This document shows, piece by piece, positions 8,644 to 20,267 of a stretch of DNA of 64,000 bases. This DNA comes from DASXZH01 sp963829965. Its GTDB lineage: Bacteria > Armatimonadota > Fimbriimonadia > Fimbriimonadales > Fimbriimonadaceae. A model generated the notes under the pieces. That model was given only the letters and a program-made list of their open reading frames with translations, did no database searches and was not told where the DNA came from. Position 1 is the first letter of the stretch, and every line of letters starts with the position of its first letter. The position numbers and the translations under genes are program-made. The stretch covers positions 225,782 through 289,781 of the forward strand of contig CAWHLK010000032.1 in NCBI GenBank assembly GCA_963829965.1. The letters run 5' to 3'.

Positions 8644-9294
8644 CTAAAACCTATAACCGACGCCGATTGAAAACAGATTGGGATTGATATCGAGGTTCGT
8701 CAGCGTAGTGCCGGTGGACTTAACCTTGACGTTGGTCGCAATTCCAACATGTTTGAAATCGAAGTTCAGAGACCATGTCTTGTTGATCGCATAGTCCAGG
8801 CCACCGCCATAAACAAAACCAAAACTGTTCCGAGTTACGTCCAGCGGAGTTCCCGCCGCCGCGATATTCGCGGCAGTGATGATCGTATAGTTCACTCCAA
8901 CTCCGACGTAAGGTGTAACCGGACACTGAGGAATCGGAAGGTGATACTGTACGGAAAGAACAGGTGGAAGATGGCTGACCGTTCCAATATTCCCGACTCC
9001 CGAGAGCGTTACATTGTGTTGCTGCGGATAGGTTAACACCAGCTCGAGAGCAATATTCTGGTTGAAGAAGTAAGAAAGGTCTACCTCAGGGAAGATCTTG
9101 GAATTAAGGCTGATCGCGTTGACCGGGAAGTTAACCCCCAACGCGCTGAATGCGCGCGATTGGTTTGCCGGATTCATGTCCAACGCCCGGACCCGAATAA
9201 GCCAAGGGTCCTTCTGGATATCGTCCTTGGATTGCGCAGCGCCAACAACCGACAGACCGAGCACGCCGATTGTCAATAACGAAGAGAGTTTCAC
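8644..9294 (-). CDS. OmpW-family outer-membrane beta-barrel protein
   Basis: The product has 216 residues and a signal peptide ending VVGAAQS. The sequence alternates polar and hydrophobic residues as in an eight-stranded barrel. It ends in a terminal aromatic residue (SIGVGYRF), which the BAM machinery uses. OmpW hallmarks are DPWLIRVRAL after the signal, YFFNQNIALELVLTYPQ and VTPYVGVGVNYT. OmpW proteins form narrow hydrophobic channels for small molecules. The GTG start at 9294 is chosen because GGAGG lies six bases before it. The gene is strong evidence for a two-membrane envelope. Confidence 0.88.
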   Translation of the reverse strand: MKLSSLLTIGVLGLSVVGAAQSKDDIQKDPWLIRVRALDMNPANQSRAFSALGVNFPVNAISLNSKIFPEVDLSYFFNQNIALELVLTYPQQHNVTLSGVGNIGTVSHLPPVLSVQYHLPIPQCPVTPYVGVGVNYTIITAANIAAAGTPLDVTRNSFGFVYGGGLDYAINKTWSLNFDFKHVGIATNVKVKSTGTTLTNLDINPNLFSIGVGYRF

Positions 9295-9595
9295 TTATGC
9301 CTCCATGGCAGCCGTGCGGCAGGTAACGAAGCTCTCCGGGTCTCCTGATCCGACCACCTCCAAAAATGGTACAGGTCGGAGGGCCGCTGAGTCTGTGCCC
9401 AAGATTTTGTCAATGATTTGCATGACGCGGTTGCAACTATTCCATTGGACCTATTAAGTCACTCGGCTTCGGCCCGCCTCAATATCCGAAAACCAAGCAA
9501 TTCTCTCATTGCGATGTATCCCTTACCAGGTTTGAATTAGTGTGCGCCAAGTTGGTTCTTTTGCTTAGTGGCGCACGTAGAGAATTCCGGGTGGG
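9295..9595. other. 300-bp divergent intergenic region with an inverted repeat
   Basis: This gap separates divergent ompW-like and lipoprotein genes. The only clear structure is GTGCGCCA at 9542-9549 repeated in inverse as TGGCGCAC at 9569-9576, about 30 bases before the lipoprotein start. It could be an operator or a small hairpin. I see no RNA gene here. Confidence 0.4.
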
Positions 9596-9604
9596 ATGCA
9601 GCAA

Positions 9605-10147
9605 ATGAAGCGCGTATCGGCTTATTTGGGATTGGCTCTGCTAGCCTTGCTGGCAGTGGGCATCCTAGGTTGCGCGAAGGCAGACGCGACTTCTACCGTC
9701 GATCCTCCGATCCAGCCTGCCGAAGGCGAGGACAACCTTTACGAAACGATTTCTTCTGCCGCGTTCCAACTCGACACCGCCGTTCAGGCACTCAGCGAAG
9801 TCCTGGACCAAACGCGCAAACTGTCCGAAAAGAGCCAAGGCTCCATAAAGACTGCTTACTCTTCACTAAACGGCCTCGTCGACCGGGCGGGGGAAACCAT
9901 CGGTGACTATCCGATACCGCCCCGAAGCAGCCAGGAAGTAGCGAAGAATCGCGAACATTTTGAACGCTGGGCGAAGAATGCGCTTGCTGCGTCGAACCAC
10001 TCCCTTAAAATCGTGCTCAGCGCGGAAAGCTTGCAGGCTAGAGTGGATCCTGAGGGCCGGCATTCGGAACTGACCGAAAAGCTGCGAACGGCGGAAGACG
10101 CTCTTCGCGGAGCTCTCAATACGCTAAAACCCGCATCCGGTAGTTAG
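9605..10147 (+). CDS. small lipoprotein with helical body
   Basis: The protein has a lipoprotein signal: MKRVSAYLGLALLALLAVGI followed by the lipobox LGCA, so lipidation of the cysteine and anchoring in a membrane are predicted. The mature part of roughly 150 residues is almost entirely helical and charged, with heptad-like stretches around SSAAFQLDTAVQALSEVLDQ, and suggests a coiled-coil bundle. No domain is recognised. An in-frame ATG at 9596 is possible, but the GGGTGGGA just before it is better spaced for ATG 9605. Function unknown. Confidence 0.65.
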   Translation: MKRVSAYLGLALLALLAVGILGCAKADATSTVDPPIQPAEGEDNLYETISSAAFQLDTAVQALSEVLDQTRKLSEKSQGSIKTAYSSLNGLVDRAGETIGDYPIPPRSSQEVAKNREHFERWAKNALAASNHSLKIVLSAESLQARVDPEGRHSELTEKLRTAEDALRGALNTLKPASGS

Positions 10148-10340
10148 CTCTTTAATGCCTTGAGAACCAGCTTGATCGCCGTCCCGCTTTTTTGCCGATA
10201 GCCGGCGGATAGGTTAGTCCCTCCTGCTTGGCGAACTCCGCGAGTTCCTTGACTGTTGCCGTGCTGTCGCGCAGACCGATGACGACCTCAACGGTTTCGA
10301 AGGGTGTCAACAGGCCCCAAAAGAATACAGACGGGGGCAT
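10144..10340 (-). CDS. small hypothetical protein with a C-terminal frameshift
   Basis: A 62-codon frame begins at 10340 with MPPSVFFWGLLTPFETVEVV. The end of the visible frame (AGRRSSWFSRH) looks unnatural. Adding one base to the T6 run at 10188-10193 would instead give GKKSGTAIKLVLKALKS and a stop at 10144-10146, touching the convergent lipoprotein stop. The centre (TATVKELAEFAKQEGLTYPP) predicts a helix. No family is recognised and the start is not backed by a ribosome site, so it is only moderately likely to be real. Confidence 0.35.
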
Positions 10341-10385
10341 AACAGGCGAAAGACTCGCAGATTTAATAAATGAAGCGCTTTAGGG

Positions 10386-10414
10386 TTGACTTTCCTGGCA
10401 GCTTAGTTCATAAT
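10386..10414 (+). promoter_or_regulatory. rRNA promoter
   Basis: TTGACT at 10386-10391 and CATAAT at 10409-10414 are separated by 17 bases, an almost ideal housekeeping sigma-factor promoter about 200 bases before the 16S gene. The leader between them and the gene (10420-10621) holds no convincing gene; a 73-codon minus-strand frame there lacks any support. Confidence 0.6.
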
Positions 10415-10621
10415 CTCCCTTGCCATCACATAAGATGGCGCCGTTGAAAGACGGTGTACCTTGAAAGCTCAATAGAGGAATGACGAATTTGTAAGTGTTC
10501 ACAGGGACATGAAAATATGATGTCCCGTCATTCGGCTTCCCAAAGCCAAGGGGAAGCCGGCCGAGCGTAGAAATACAGACTCGGCGAGTTAACAAACCCA
10601 TCTGGGGAATAAAATAAAATT

Positions 10622-12134
<1,513 letters not shown>

Positions 12135-12222
12135 AAGGTTAAGCACTCTTGGTTCCAATGGAATCGAGACATAACCAGGTCGGATTACAATTCGTCTCCT
12201 CTGAGCTTTTAGGTCTTAAAAT

Positions 12223-12250
12223 GCCGGTTCACGCAAGTGGCCGGTTTTTT
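12223..12250 (+). terminator. intrinsic terminator after 16S
   Basis: GCCGGTTCAC, loop GCAA, then GTGGCCGG form an imperfect GC-rich hairpin followed by a run of seven T. It ends the rRNA transcript about 90 bases after the 16S 3' end. Confidence 0.7.
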
Positions 12251-12275
12251 TATTTTGTGCTCCTTCCTCCTCGCC

Positions 12276-12281
12276 TATAAT
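12276..12281 (+). promoter_or_regulatory. TATAAT -10 element, six bases before ATG 12288
   Basis: A consensus TATAAT is followed by TGGGGT and then ATG, so transcription would begin at or next to the start codon of the nucleotidyltransferase gene. Confidence 0.55.
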
Positions 12282-12287
12282 TGGGGT

Positions 12288-13121
12288 ATGGCCTACAGTC
12301 CGCGGCGAGACGAATCCAAAGTTTGGACAATTCGTGAAGGCGACAGGTTCTTTCGAGAAAGGGGGCTGGTCAACAAAACCCTACATCGGATAGCAAAAGA
12401 TTTAGCAAGGTTGGATATCCCTTACGCCGTCGTTGGAGGGTTGGCTCTCTTTAAGCACGGCTACCACCGATATACCGAAGACGTCGACCTATTGGTTACG
12501 AGAGAGGGTCTCAAGCGCATCCATGAGGAGTTGGAGGGACGTGGCTATTTGCCAAAGTTTCGCGGTTCGAAGAATCTTCGTAATACGGAAACGGGTGTGA
12601 CAATTGAGTTCCTAGTAGCTGGCGAGTTTCCGGGTGACGGTAAAGACAAACCAGTGGCCTTCCCAGATCCGAAAATCGTAAGCCACGAAAGCGACGGGAT
12701 CCTATATCTAAACCTGGAATCCTTAATCGAGTTGAAGCTTGCGTCAGGGATGACAAGTCGCGACCGGATTAAGGACACTGCCGACATCCACGAACTGATT
12801 AAGGCTCTAAGATTGCCTCGCGAGTTTGGCGAGCGGCTGAATCCTTATGTTCGGAAAGCCTATGACGACCTGTGGTTGGCCGGGGATCATCCCAAACGAT
12901 ATGTATTGCTATGGCAAGCCGGAGACTCTGCAGTTGGAGGAAAGTCGATCGAAGAGATAGCCCGAATCCCTGGGGAAGCGTCCGAGGAACTCAGAAAAAT
13001 GGCCGAGGACGGCGTTCGCTTTGAACGAAACGGCGAACAGGGCGACCAGCTTCTCTTCGTCACCGAAGACCCCGAGGTCGCCGCAAAATACGATATGCAC
13101 GAGGAGTCGGAGTTCCTCTAA
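12288..13121 (+). CDS. nucleotidyltransferase-fold protein (AbiEii/MNT-like)
   Basis: The 277-residue protein shows a minimal nucleotidyltransferase core near residue 45: YAVVGGLALFKHGYHRYTED followed by VDLLV, that is GG-x(n)-D-x-D, which binds metal and NTP. The rest is helical and acidic and ends HEESEFL. Relatives act on RNA, proteins or antibiotics, and some are halves of toxin-antitoxin or abortive-infection modules. I see no HEPN or AbiEi partner beside it; only a small unknown gene follows 38 bases downstream. The start at 12288 is fixed by the adjacent TATAAT, since an upstream frame from 12237 would start inside the rRNA terminator. Confidence 0.7.
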   Translation: MAYSPRRDESKVWTIREGDRFFRERGLVNKTLHRIAKDLARLDIPYAVVGGLALFKHGYHRYTEDVDLLVTREGLKRIHEELEGRGYLPKFRGSKNLRNTETGVTIEFLVAGEFPGDGKDKPVAFPDPKIVSHESDGILYLNLESLIELKLASGMTSRDRIKDTADIHELIKALRLPREFGERLNPYVRKAYDDLWLAGDHPKRYVLLWQAGDSAVGGKSIEEIARIPGEASEELRKMAEDGVRFERNGEQGDQLLFVTEDPEVAAKYDMHEESEFL

Positions 13122-13158
13122 GACTCGCGCTCGATCCTGGCGCGGGCTATCATCCGTT

Positions 13159-13450
13159 ATGCTCTGCGAAAAGCTTCTCCAATACCAAGCAGCCAAGCAA
13201 ATGGTCACCCTCTACAAATGGTCGGATGGCGACGGGCTCTTGATCGGCGATGTTGGTCTGCCGGATGATAGCAACCGACGGCCGCTATTGTGAACTCGAG
13301 GAATATGGAGACCACCCCCCCCAAAAACAAGTCGACGACAGGCTAACCATAGACCTTAACGAAATCGCAGAATTACGTTGGCGGTCATCCGGCGAACTGA
13401 CCGTAACCGTGGTTCAAAAGGCGCTGAGCAGGACTACGGATCAATCGTGA
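13159..13450 (+). CDS. small hypothetical protein, frameshifted
   Basis: The frame opens at ATG 13159 with TATCAT five bases before it and runs MLCEKLLQYQAAKQMVTLYK as far as the GDV residues. It then continues naturally in the next frame as VCRMIATDGRYCELEEYG to 13450. An extra base around 13246-13251 would explain the break. The joined protein of about 96 residues is soluble and acidic with no recognised family. It may be co-transcribed with the nucleotidyltransferase upstream. Its end overlaps the end of the convergent SBBP-repeat gene by 17 bases. Confidence 0.45.
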
Positions 13451-16400
13451 TAGATTGACGTGCACTGCTCGTACCCGCCGAAGCCTCAATAGTAGCTTGG
13501 ACTCCCGACGTCACCGGAGTGGATGTGATAGTGAAAGAAGCAGTGGTCTGGCCGGATTTGAAGATGACAGTTGCGGGAACCGTCAGGGACTGGCTGGTTG
13601 ACGACACTCTCACGATCAAGCCTACACTGTGCGCCGGCGATGCCAAGGTGATGGTCCCGGTAACGGGGTCCCCGCTTGCGATAACGGAGGAACTTAGGGT
13701 TAGCGATTCGATTGAGGGACTTGGCTCAATGGAAAGGTATTGTTGAAGTTTGAGCCCGTCCTGCCCTAGGAATGTGATGATCGCAGATTGGCTGCTCGCC
13801 ACAAGATTGGATTTTACAGCCAACGGTTCTACAAGAACGTTCGGTCCAAAAGCTAGAGTCGCTGGGACGATCACATTCGCATTATTAGATGAGACTGCGA
13901 AAGAATAGGCACTAGGATGCTTTAGCTCAAGCTCAACCGTAATATTCGCCTTGGAACCTCCGGTTAATTGCCGGACGCCACAAAAGAAATGCCCTCCTCA
14001 TTCGTGTAGAGCCCCAGTGTCGCGGATTTTGGCGATCCACCCGAGTCTGCTGTGATGATAGCGTCCACCGGCCCTGTTGAATCCAGCTCCACTGTTGCGC
14101 TGACGGTTATCGGAAATGTGGCCGTTTTAGCTCCTGCGGGCACTGTAACCCAGGGCTGCAACGCTATTGGCGAACTATACGACGGGAAGTTGGTGGCCAG
14201 GTTAATCAGGGTACCGCCTGCGGGTGCGGGTGCAGACAGCGTGAGCGTGCCCGTCAAAGTTGTTTCTGGACCTTTATAACTTGTCTTCGATAAGCTAACG
14301 CTGATAACCGGGTCGGATGGATAGACGACGAAAGACTGCGACGCGGTCGTACCATACAGATTTGCAGTGACAGTCACCGTTTGAATCGTTGTGACAGGTA
14401 AGACGGCAACAGTGAAACTCTTAGTTGTGGCGCCGATTGCATACCAAACCGTCTTAGGGATTGATATAGATGGGCTATTCGAACTCAGGCTCACGGCATC
14501 GACCTGGGTATCTCCCAGCTGTAATTGCAGAGTAGCTTGGAACGTATCGCCTCCGTAATAATGACCTTGCGGGATGGTGAGTAACTTGACACCGTTTGGT
14601 ATGACAGTAAAATCTGCAGTTAAGCTAGCGCCGCTGTAGAGGGCCGTAACCGAAGACGCGGCCGGCTCTGATGTTCCGGTGCCATAGATGGAAAAGAAGA
14701 CGGTTGAAGCCCCCGCAGGGATCTTTACGGAACTGGGCGCCTCCGCAGGCCCCTCCGTAAAAACTGTCGCATAGGTATCCACTGTAGCCGGGGAACTGAG
14801 CGTGATCACCCCGGTCGAGTCCGGTACTGGACCAAGCACGCCTGTCTCAAGCACCTGATCGTAAACGAGGCCAGGCGCCACGGTCAGGTTGGTCAATGAT
14901 GATGACGTGCTTGATGAGAGCGATAAGGCAGAGAGGAATCCGCCAGGGGTGGCATTAACTTGGCCAGGCTCTCCAGGGACGCCGCTCCATTCCAAATCGT
15001 TCGGCTCATAAGCTCCTGGCGTAGTTGGGAACACCGGATAGGCCACTGTCCCCGCAAGGATCGCATTTCCTTTAGTATCCAGGCATAACGAGCTTACCGG
15101 CGATGGGAAATAGGATCCGTAGAGCAGCGAAGCCCCATTTGAACTTAGCTCGGCCAAGTAGCCCACAGAGTTAGGCACCTCGTAGAGTGCTGAGTCATAG
15201 GCGTTTGCAGTTGCTTGGATCGCGTAGGCGCTTCCATATACTATTGGATCGCCACCGGAGTTTATCGTCAGCCCCGACACGGTTAGCTGCTGGGTCCCGT
15301 AAAACGTTGCCCAGTCGAGTCCGGTCCCATCGGCTTTGAGCTTTGCTACATAAGCTATCCCAATCTCGCCCAAGGGCTGGATCTTTTCAAAGGATCCCGC
15401 GGTTGTTGGGAAAGTTGGGCCGGCAAGACCCGCCACGACCGGATCACCGCTTGCGTCTAAGGCGACCCCGGATGCGCTATCGCCCGTGCCGAGGAAGGTG
15501 CTAAAAACAAGCGCTGATCCAGTCGAACTCAATTTCGTGGCAAATGCTGCTTGAACGCTGAAACTGGGGCCCGTCGTTTGATACGCGCCAGTGGTTGAAG
15601 GAAAGGTCAGGCTGTCGCTATCTCCCACGACCAGGGGATTTCCCACCTTATCAACAACTACACCATTGACCGATGTGCCGTAATATCCGCCAACGCCTAG
15701 ATAGGTGCTGAATACCAGGCCTGTGCCCGTCTCGTTCAACTTTGTCACAAACCCTGCCGAGGGGCCCTTGGCTTCATTTGTTGTCTCAATCGCATTTGTC
15801 GACACCGGAAAGTCACTCGAATAAGTGCTGCCTACCACTATGGGTTCTGAAGACGAATCCAGAATCAGTCCGCGAGGCGTTTCTCCTTCGATGTACGGCG
15901 CACTCCCGGAGCCGGAAAGAAACGTGCTGAACAGGAGCCCGGTTCCGACTGAGTTGAGCTTCGCAACGAAAACGCTTGGTCCGCAGGTTGTTCTGGGCCA
16001 AATATTTGTATCAATGGGCTCCTTCGTATGCGTTTGAAACGCTCCCGTGGTCGTTGGAAAATTAACGGAACGCGTGCTTCCGACAACAACAGGGTTTCCA
16101 GAAGCATCTAGCTTAACGAATAACGCATCGTCTGAAACCGTGCCGCCAATTAGCGTTCCCCACATGAGTGCGGAACCGTCGGATTTCAACTTCGCCACGA
16201 ACGCATTTCCTTCGCCATCCGCACTCTGCTGGGTAGTCCTATAGGCACCAACCGTGACAGGGAAATGGTCCGCGCCGTTCTGGCCGGCGATCACTGGATT
16301 GTTGTTTGAATCCAAGGCAACCGCATTGACCACGCACCCATCCGCTCCCACAAAGGTCGAATAAACCAGCGGATCAATGATCAGCGGCTTCGAGATATCG

Positions 16401-17119
16401 TAAGCCCCCGGACTAAATCGCACAACAGAGCCATCGGTATCGAGTTGGCAGGGAACCTGGACACGCCGCCCTCCAACCTCCTGATAAGCAGTCAACCCGC
16501 GCTCTTCCATCTCCCCAATAGAGGTCTCAATTCCCAAATTCCCGTTCGTTAAAACGCGAACTCCGTTCGCGCCCTCGATTCGAATTGCCACCTGCGAAGG
16601 ATCGGCGCCTGGCTTCACGTCCAAATCGTAGCGGGGGGCGCCCCGAACGGTCGAGTAGCGAACCGAAATGCCGTCGTACGGCTGGGCAGCCAACACCTGA
16701 GTGTAACGGCCCACCCCGGTAGCCCAACGAGCCCGGTCGCCCACAAAATAGTTGAAGTCCCCGGGGAGCCGGCTCAGACCCTCAAGAGCCGTCGGTTTAG
16801 AGTCGGCAAACCTCATGCGAACCACATGGCCCTCTGTGTGCCCAGTTGCTTTTAGGCCCGTCCCATCCTCGCGCACAAAGCGGTGAAAGTCCATAACCGC
16901 CCCATCGCCCGTAACCCAAAAATCGAGGCCATGCCCCTGCGAATGAAACAACGCTTGCGCGTCCCATTGGCCCTTGTTCTCCACAAATGCCGCTCGAGCG
17001 TCGCTAAGGACAGCGCTCTCCGATACCTTTGAAGCAGGTGTCGCCTGCGCCGCGACAGCGGCACCTAAAAGCAACACGCCCGTAAAACACTTGAAAAAAC
17101 GAGTAACCGCCGCGCACAT
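13434..17119 (-). CDS. giant secreted SBBP-repeat beta-propeller protein, one frameshift
   Basis: The intact first 1051 codons begin with a signal peptide (GVLLLGAAVAAQA). An N-terminal DUF7948-like domain (AFVENKGQWDAQALFHSQGH) comes next, then roughly eight SBBP repeats of the type VALDSNNNPVIAGQ and FVAKLKSDGSALMWGT. Beta-sandwich, Ig-like domains rich in Ser and Thr complete this part. The frame stops at 13964, but the neighbouring frame carries on seamlessly (LTGGSKANITVELELKHPSA) to 13434. One base is missing near 13964-13969, giving about 1228 residues. No sorting tail is present. It is probably an extracellular or surface adhesin-like protein. A GGAGGGG ribosome site precedes the start. 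Confidence 0.82.
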
Positions 17120-17263
17120 AACCCCTCCGCACTAACCAGACCTAAGACACTAATAATATATCACTCAAGTTCCTGCTGGGCAAGTCTTCGCGAGGATTAA
17201 ATCAAAACCCGTAGGGTTGATTCGAGATACTATCCTTCTTGCAACGGATAATCAATTGATTCT

Positions 17264-19147
17264 ATGAGCGAGATACCCAGCCAGGTCCGGCGCGGACCGG
17301 ACTACCAGGATGCGGCAACCGTCAAGCGCAGGCCGAACATCAAGCGCCTGGGGCTGCTCGGAGCCTCCGCAATTATCGTGGTCTTGGCAATCGCCGCCCT
17401 CAAACTCATTTTGGGAAGGCCCGGCGAAGGTGCGATCCAACTGGTACCTGCAGACGCCGATATTGTCGTCACTCTGGATACCAATCCGTCGCCTGGCCAG
17501 TTGGCGACCTTCAAGTACATCTACAACGCGGTGGACACCACAGGAATCGAGGAAAAACTCGACGACTGGCTTGACCATATATTAGGGCAGAGCGCACTAG
17601 CGCCGAGAATCCAGCCCTATGTGGCGAAGAGCTTTGCTTACGCGGCTTGGGGGGCAACTGTGCCTGGTCCACAAGAAGGCGCCTTTTTCCTAGCGCTTAC
17701 GGATCCAGGCGCAGTTAATGACATTCTCGATCAAAGCGGCGAGAGAAGGGGCGCGGGCGGTCCGGTCGAGTTCAAACAAGATCTTTTCTGCGGGGTCATC
17801 GGCAACTATCTCGTGGTGACGCGGCGGGTAGCGCGGTTCAAGCAGATTCTGATGACGTTCAAACGGGACCTGCCTTCGTTTGCCTCGCTCGCAGACTATC
17901 AATCCGCGCGGTCGGCCCTTCCATCCGATGCGAACCTGATGTTCTATGTCTGTCCGAGCGCCGGAATGACGCAAATAGACTCCCAATCGGGCAAATCCCT
18001 CAACAAAGGCTGGGTTTCCGGAGCCGTGACCGTGAGAGGACAGGGCCTTGAAATTAAAGCCCATTATCCTTCCGGGCTCGGGAATCTCGGCATGGAGCCC
18101 AACTCGCTCGACGGGACGAGCATCGACCGCAACCTTTGGCGTGCGCTGCCCGACGAAGCCCTTGCGATAGTGGCATGCTCGCAGTCCGGCAAGTTGATGC
18201 AGACCTTGAACAAGGCTTTTGCCAAGAAATCAACGCCGGATAAAACCTTACTGCCGCTTGAGCAAAGCATTGCGGAAAGAGTCTTGCGAGACTATGCTTC
18301 AGGTTTGCCCGGGGATTTCCTGCTCGGAATCTACCCCGGCGCTTCAGGCATCTATGACGGGACCGCCCCCGACTATCGGTCGAAGAGGGATGTGGACAGC
18401 GTCCTCTGCTTTGACGCCGCCGCCGGATCGAACCCTGCTGGACTTGCTCAAAAATTCCGTGAGGCGTGCGAGCACCCAAAGCCTGACGCCGGCAATCCAT
18501 CGGATGATCGAATGAAGTTGACGGAAGAGCACCGAAATGGGGCAACCCTCTGGTGGGTGGACGCAGACGCTTTCAATCTGCCCCAGCATGTCCGTCATTG
18601 GATGGCAGAAAGAGGCAAGCGAATCGGACTCCTCCTTTGCAACCGTAACCTCTACGTGGTTTCGTCGAATCTGATGGCGGACCGGGTGTTGGCTGTCGCC
18701 GAATCCAAGACTCCCACCTTGATGGATGACCCCCTTTTTTCCAGGATGCTTGGCTACGGGGGCGACTCCCAGGTACGAGCGATGGTTGCACTGGGCCGCC
18801 TGATCGATATTTATTCCCCATGGGCCCTCCGAACAACTCATGAACTCAGCGACCAGATTTTTCCGGACGCCATCCACAAACTATTTGGCCGAGGCGATGG
18901 CAATTTCGCCGCGGCGCAGAAAGAATCGATCAGCCTGGTGGCAGCCGTCAAGGTGAACGGGAGTGATTTGAGCCTCGAAGGCTTTCTTCCCCTCGATTAC
19001 TTTTCCGCGGCTCAACTCTTAAGCACTGCGCCAACTTGGAAGTCTGTGAGGCTCGAATGGCCCTTTGAGGTCAACACAGCTCCGAACCCCATCACCCGGA
19101 TGACATCCGCTCCCGGCCACTCCGGAGACTTAAAGCTAAAAAGGTAG
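17264..19147 (+). CDS. DUF3352-family membrane-anchored protein
   Basis: This 627-residue protein has a short basic cytoplasmic N-terminus, one membrane helix (LLGASAIIVVLAIAALKLIL, about residues 30-50) and a large outside domain. That domain opens with QLVPADADIVVTLDTNP, the hallmark start of DUF3352 proteins. The family is widespread but has no established biochemical role. Repeated phrases such as YVAKSFAYAAWG and EGAFFLALTDPGAVNDIL fit its pattern of paired alpha-beta subdomains. It is followed after 10 bases by the M24 peptidase gene, so the two are likely co-transcribed. Confidence 0.75.
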   Translation: MSEIPSQVRRGPDYQDAATVKRRPNIKRLGLLGASAIIVVLAIAALKLILGRPGEGAIQLVPADADIVVTLDTNPSPGQLATFKYIYNAVDTTGIEEKLDDWLDHILGQSALAPRIQPYVAKSFAYAAWGATVPGPQEGAFFLALTDPGAVNDILDQSGERRGAGGPVEFKQDLFCGVIGNYLVVTRRVARFKQILMTFKRDLPSFASLADYQSARSALPSDANLMFYVCPSAGMTQIDSQSGKSLNKGWVSGAVTVRGQGLEIKAHYPSGLGNLGMEPNSLDGTSIDRNLWRALPDEALAIVACSQSGKLMQTLNKAFAKKSTPDKTLLPLEQSIAERVLRDYASGLPGDFLLGIYPGASGIYDGTAPDYRSKRDVDSVLCFDAAAGSNPAGLAQKFREACEHPKPDAGNPSDDRMKLTEEHRNGATLWWVDADAFNLPQHVRHWMAERGKRIGLLLCNRNLYVVSSNLMADRVLAVAESKTPTLMDDPLFSRMLGYGGDSQVRAMVALGRLIDIYSPWALRTTHELSDQIFPDAIHKLFGRGDGNFAAAQKESISLVAAVKVNGSDLSLEGFLPLDYFSAAQLLSTAPTWKSVRLEWPFEVNTAPNPITRMTSAPGHSGDLKLKR

Positions 19148-19157
19148 GCTAGGCTTC

Positions 19158-20267
19158 ATGCTGGTTCCCGATCACGCTTCCAGAGTTAAGAGGCTCGCCA
19201 AGAGCTTGGGTGAAAATGGAGCGGACGCTTTCTTTGCCTCGCACACCGTATCGATGGAATATCTTCAGGGCTTCGCGGAAGATGGCTTTGAACGGTTTTT
19301 GACCCTTGCGATTCGCGGGACCGGAGAAGTGGTGCTCATTTGCCCCGCCCTTTCGGCCACCAAAGCAAAGCGCTGCGGCATCAAGGATATTCGAAGCTGG
19401 AAAGATGCCGAGGACCCATTGGAGCTCTTTCGAGGTCTCGCCGAAGAGTGGAATCTTCGGTCAGGGATTATCTTTGTCGATGGTTTCATGCCAAGCATGA
19501 TGTTGTTGCCGATGCAGGAGATCTTGCCGGCAGCGCTATTCAAATCCGGCCATTCCGTCCTCTCCGGAGTCATGCGCAAGAAGGACGATGACGAGTTGGC
19601 CCTCCTTCGCACCGCCGCGCACATCGCTGACAGCGCGCTTCAGCCCGCCCTGCAGCAACTGAAGCCAGGCATGAGCGAACTGCAGTTTGATGGCATCTTG
19701 CGAAACGAGATGCAGCGGAAAGGCGGCAAGCCCACCTTTTGTATTATCGCCGCAGGCGCAAACAGCGCCGAACCCCACCACGAGAGCGATGACACTCCGA
19801 TCATGGAAGGGGACGTGTTGCTGTGCGACTATGGGTGCTCCGTCGAAGGCTATAACAGCGACACCACCCGCGTGGTGAGCATGGGCCGCGTTTCCGAAGA
19901 GGCTCACCGCGTTTATGCGGCTGTGTTTGAGGCGCAGCGAGTGGCCAGGGAAGCGATAAAGGCGGGCGTGCCGGCGGAAGATATCGACAGAGCGGCCAGG
20001 CAGTCAATTGAGAGCGCGGGCTATGGCGAGTATTTCATCCACCGAACCGGGCATGGCATTGGCCTGAGGGAGCACGAGGAACCCTACATCGTGGAAGGCG
20101 CCAAAGACCCGCTCGCAGTGGGAGAATGCTTTAGTATCGAGCCGGGCATCTATTTGCCCGGCAAATTCGGCGTCCGCATCGAAAACATCGTGACGCCGAC
20201 CCTGCACGGCCACGAAAGCCTAAATGCCGACCCCAGCGAGAGGCTGATCGAGATCAGGCCTTCTTAG
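19158..20267 (+). CDS. M24-family metallopeptidase (Xaa-Pro aminopeptidase-like)
   Basis: The 369-residue enzyme has a creatinase-like N-terminal domain and a pita-bread catalytic domain. All five metal ligands are visible: Asp in LLCDYGCSVEGYNSD, Asp in NSDTTRVV, His in HRTGHGIGLREHEEPYI, Glu in FSIEPGIYLP and Glu in GVRIENIV. It should remove N-terminal residues next to proline using two metal ions (usually Mn or Co) in the cytoplasm. TAGGCT lies seven bases before the ATG and overlaps the stop of the previous gene. Its 3' end overlaps the convergent PEP-CTERM gene by 14 bases. Confidence 0.92.
   Translation: MLVPDHASRVKRLAKSLGENGADAFFASHTVSMEYLQGFAEDGFERFLTLAIRGTGEVVLICPALSATKAKRCGIKDIRSWKDAEDPLELFRGLAEEWNLRSGIIFVDGFMPSMMLLPMQEILPAALFKSGHSVLSGVMRKKDDDELALLRTAAHIADSALQPALQQLKPGMSELQFDGILRNEMQRKGGKPTFCIIAAGANSAEPHHESDDTPIMEGDVLLCDYGCSVEGYNSDTTRVVSMGRVSEEAHRVYAAVFEAQRVAREAIKAGVPAEDIDRAARQSIESAGYGEYFIHRTGHGIGLREHEEPYIVEGAKDPLAVGECFSIEPGIYLPGKFGVRIENIVTPTLHGHESLNADPSERLIEIRPS

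Noticed and set aside
10380..10601. A 73-codon minus-strand frame in the rRNA leader
   Set aside because: It overlaps the rRNA promoter, has no recognisable sequence and no initiation signal.
12237..12287. Upstream extension of the nucleotidyltransferase to 12237
   Set aside because: It would start inside the rRNA terminator hairpin and T-run and upstream of the gene's own TATAAT.
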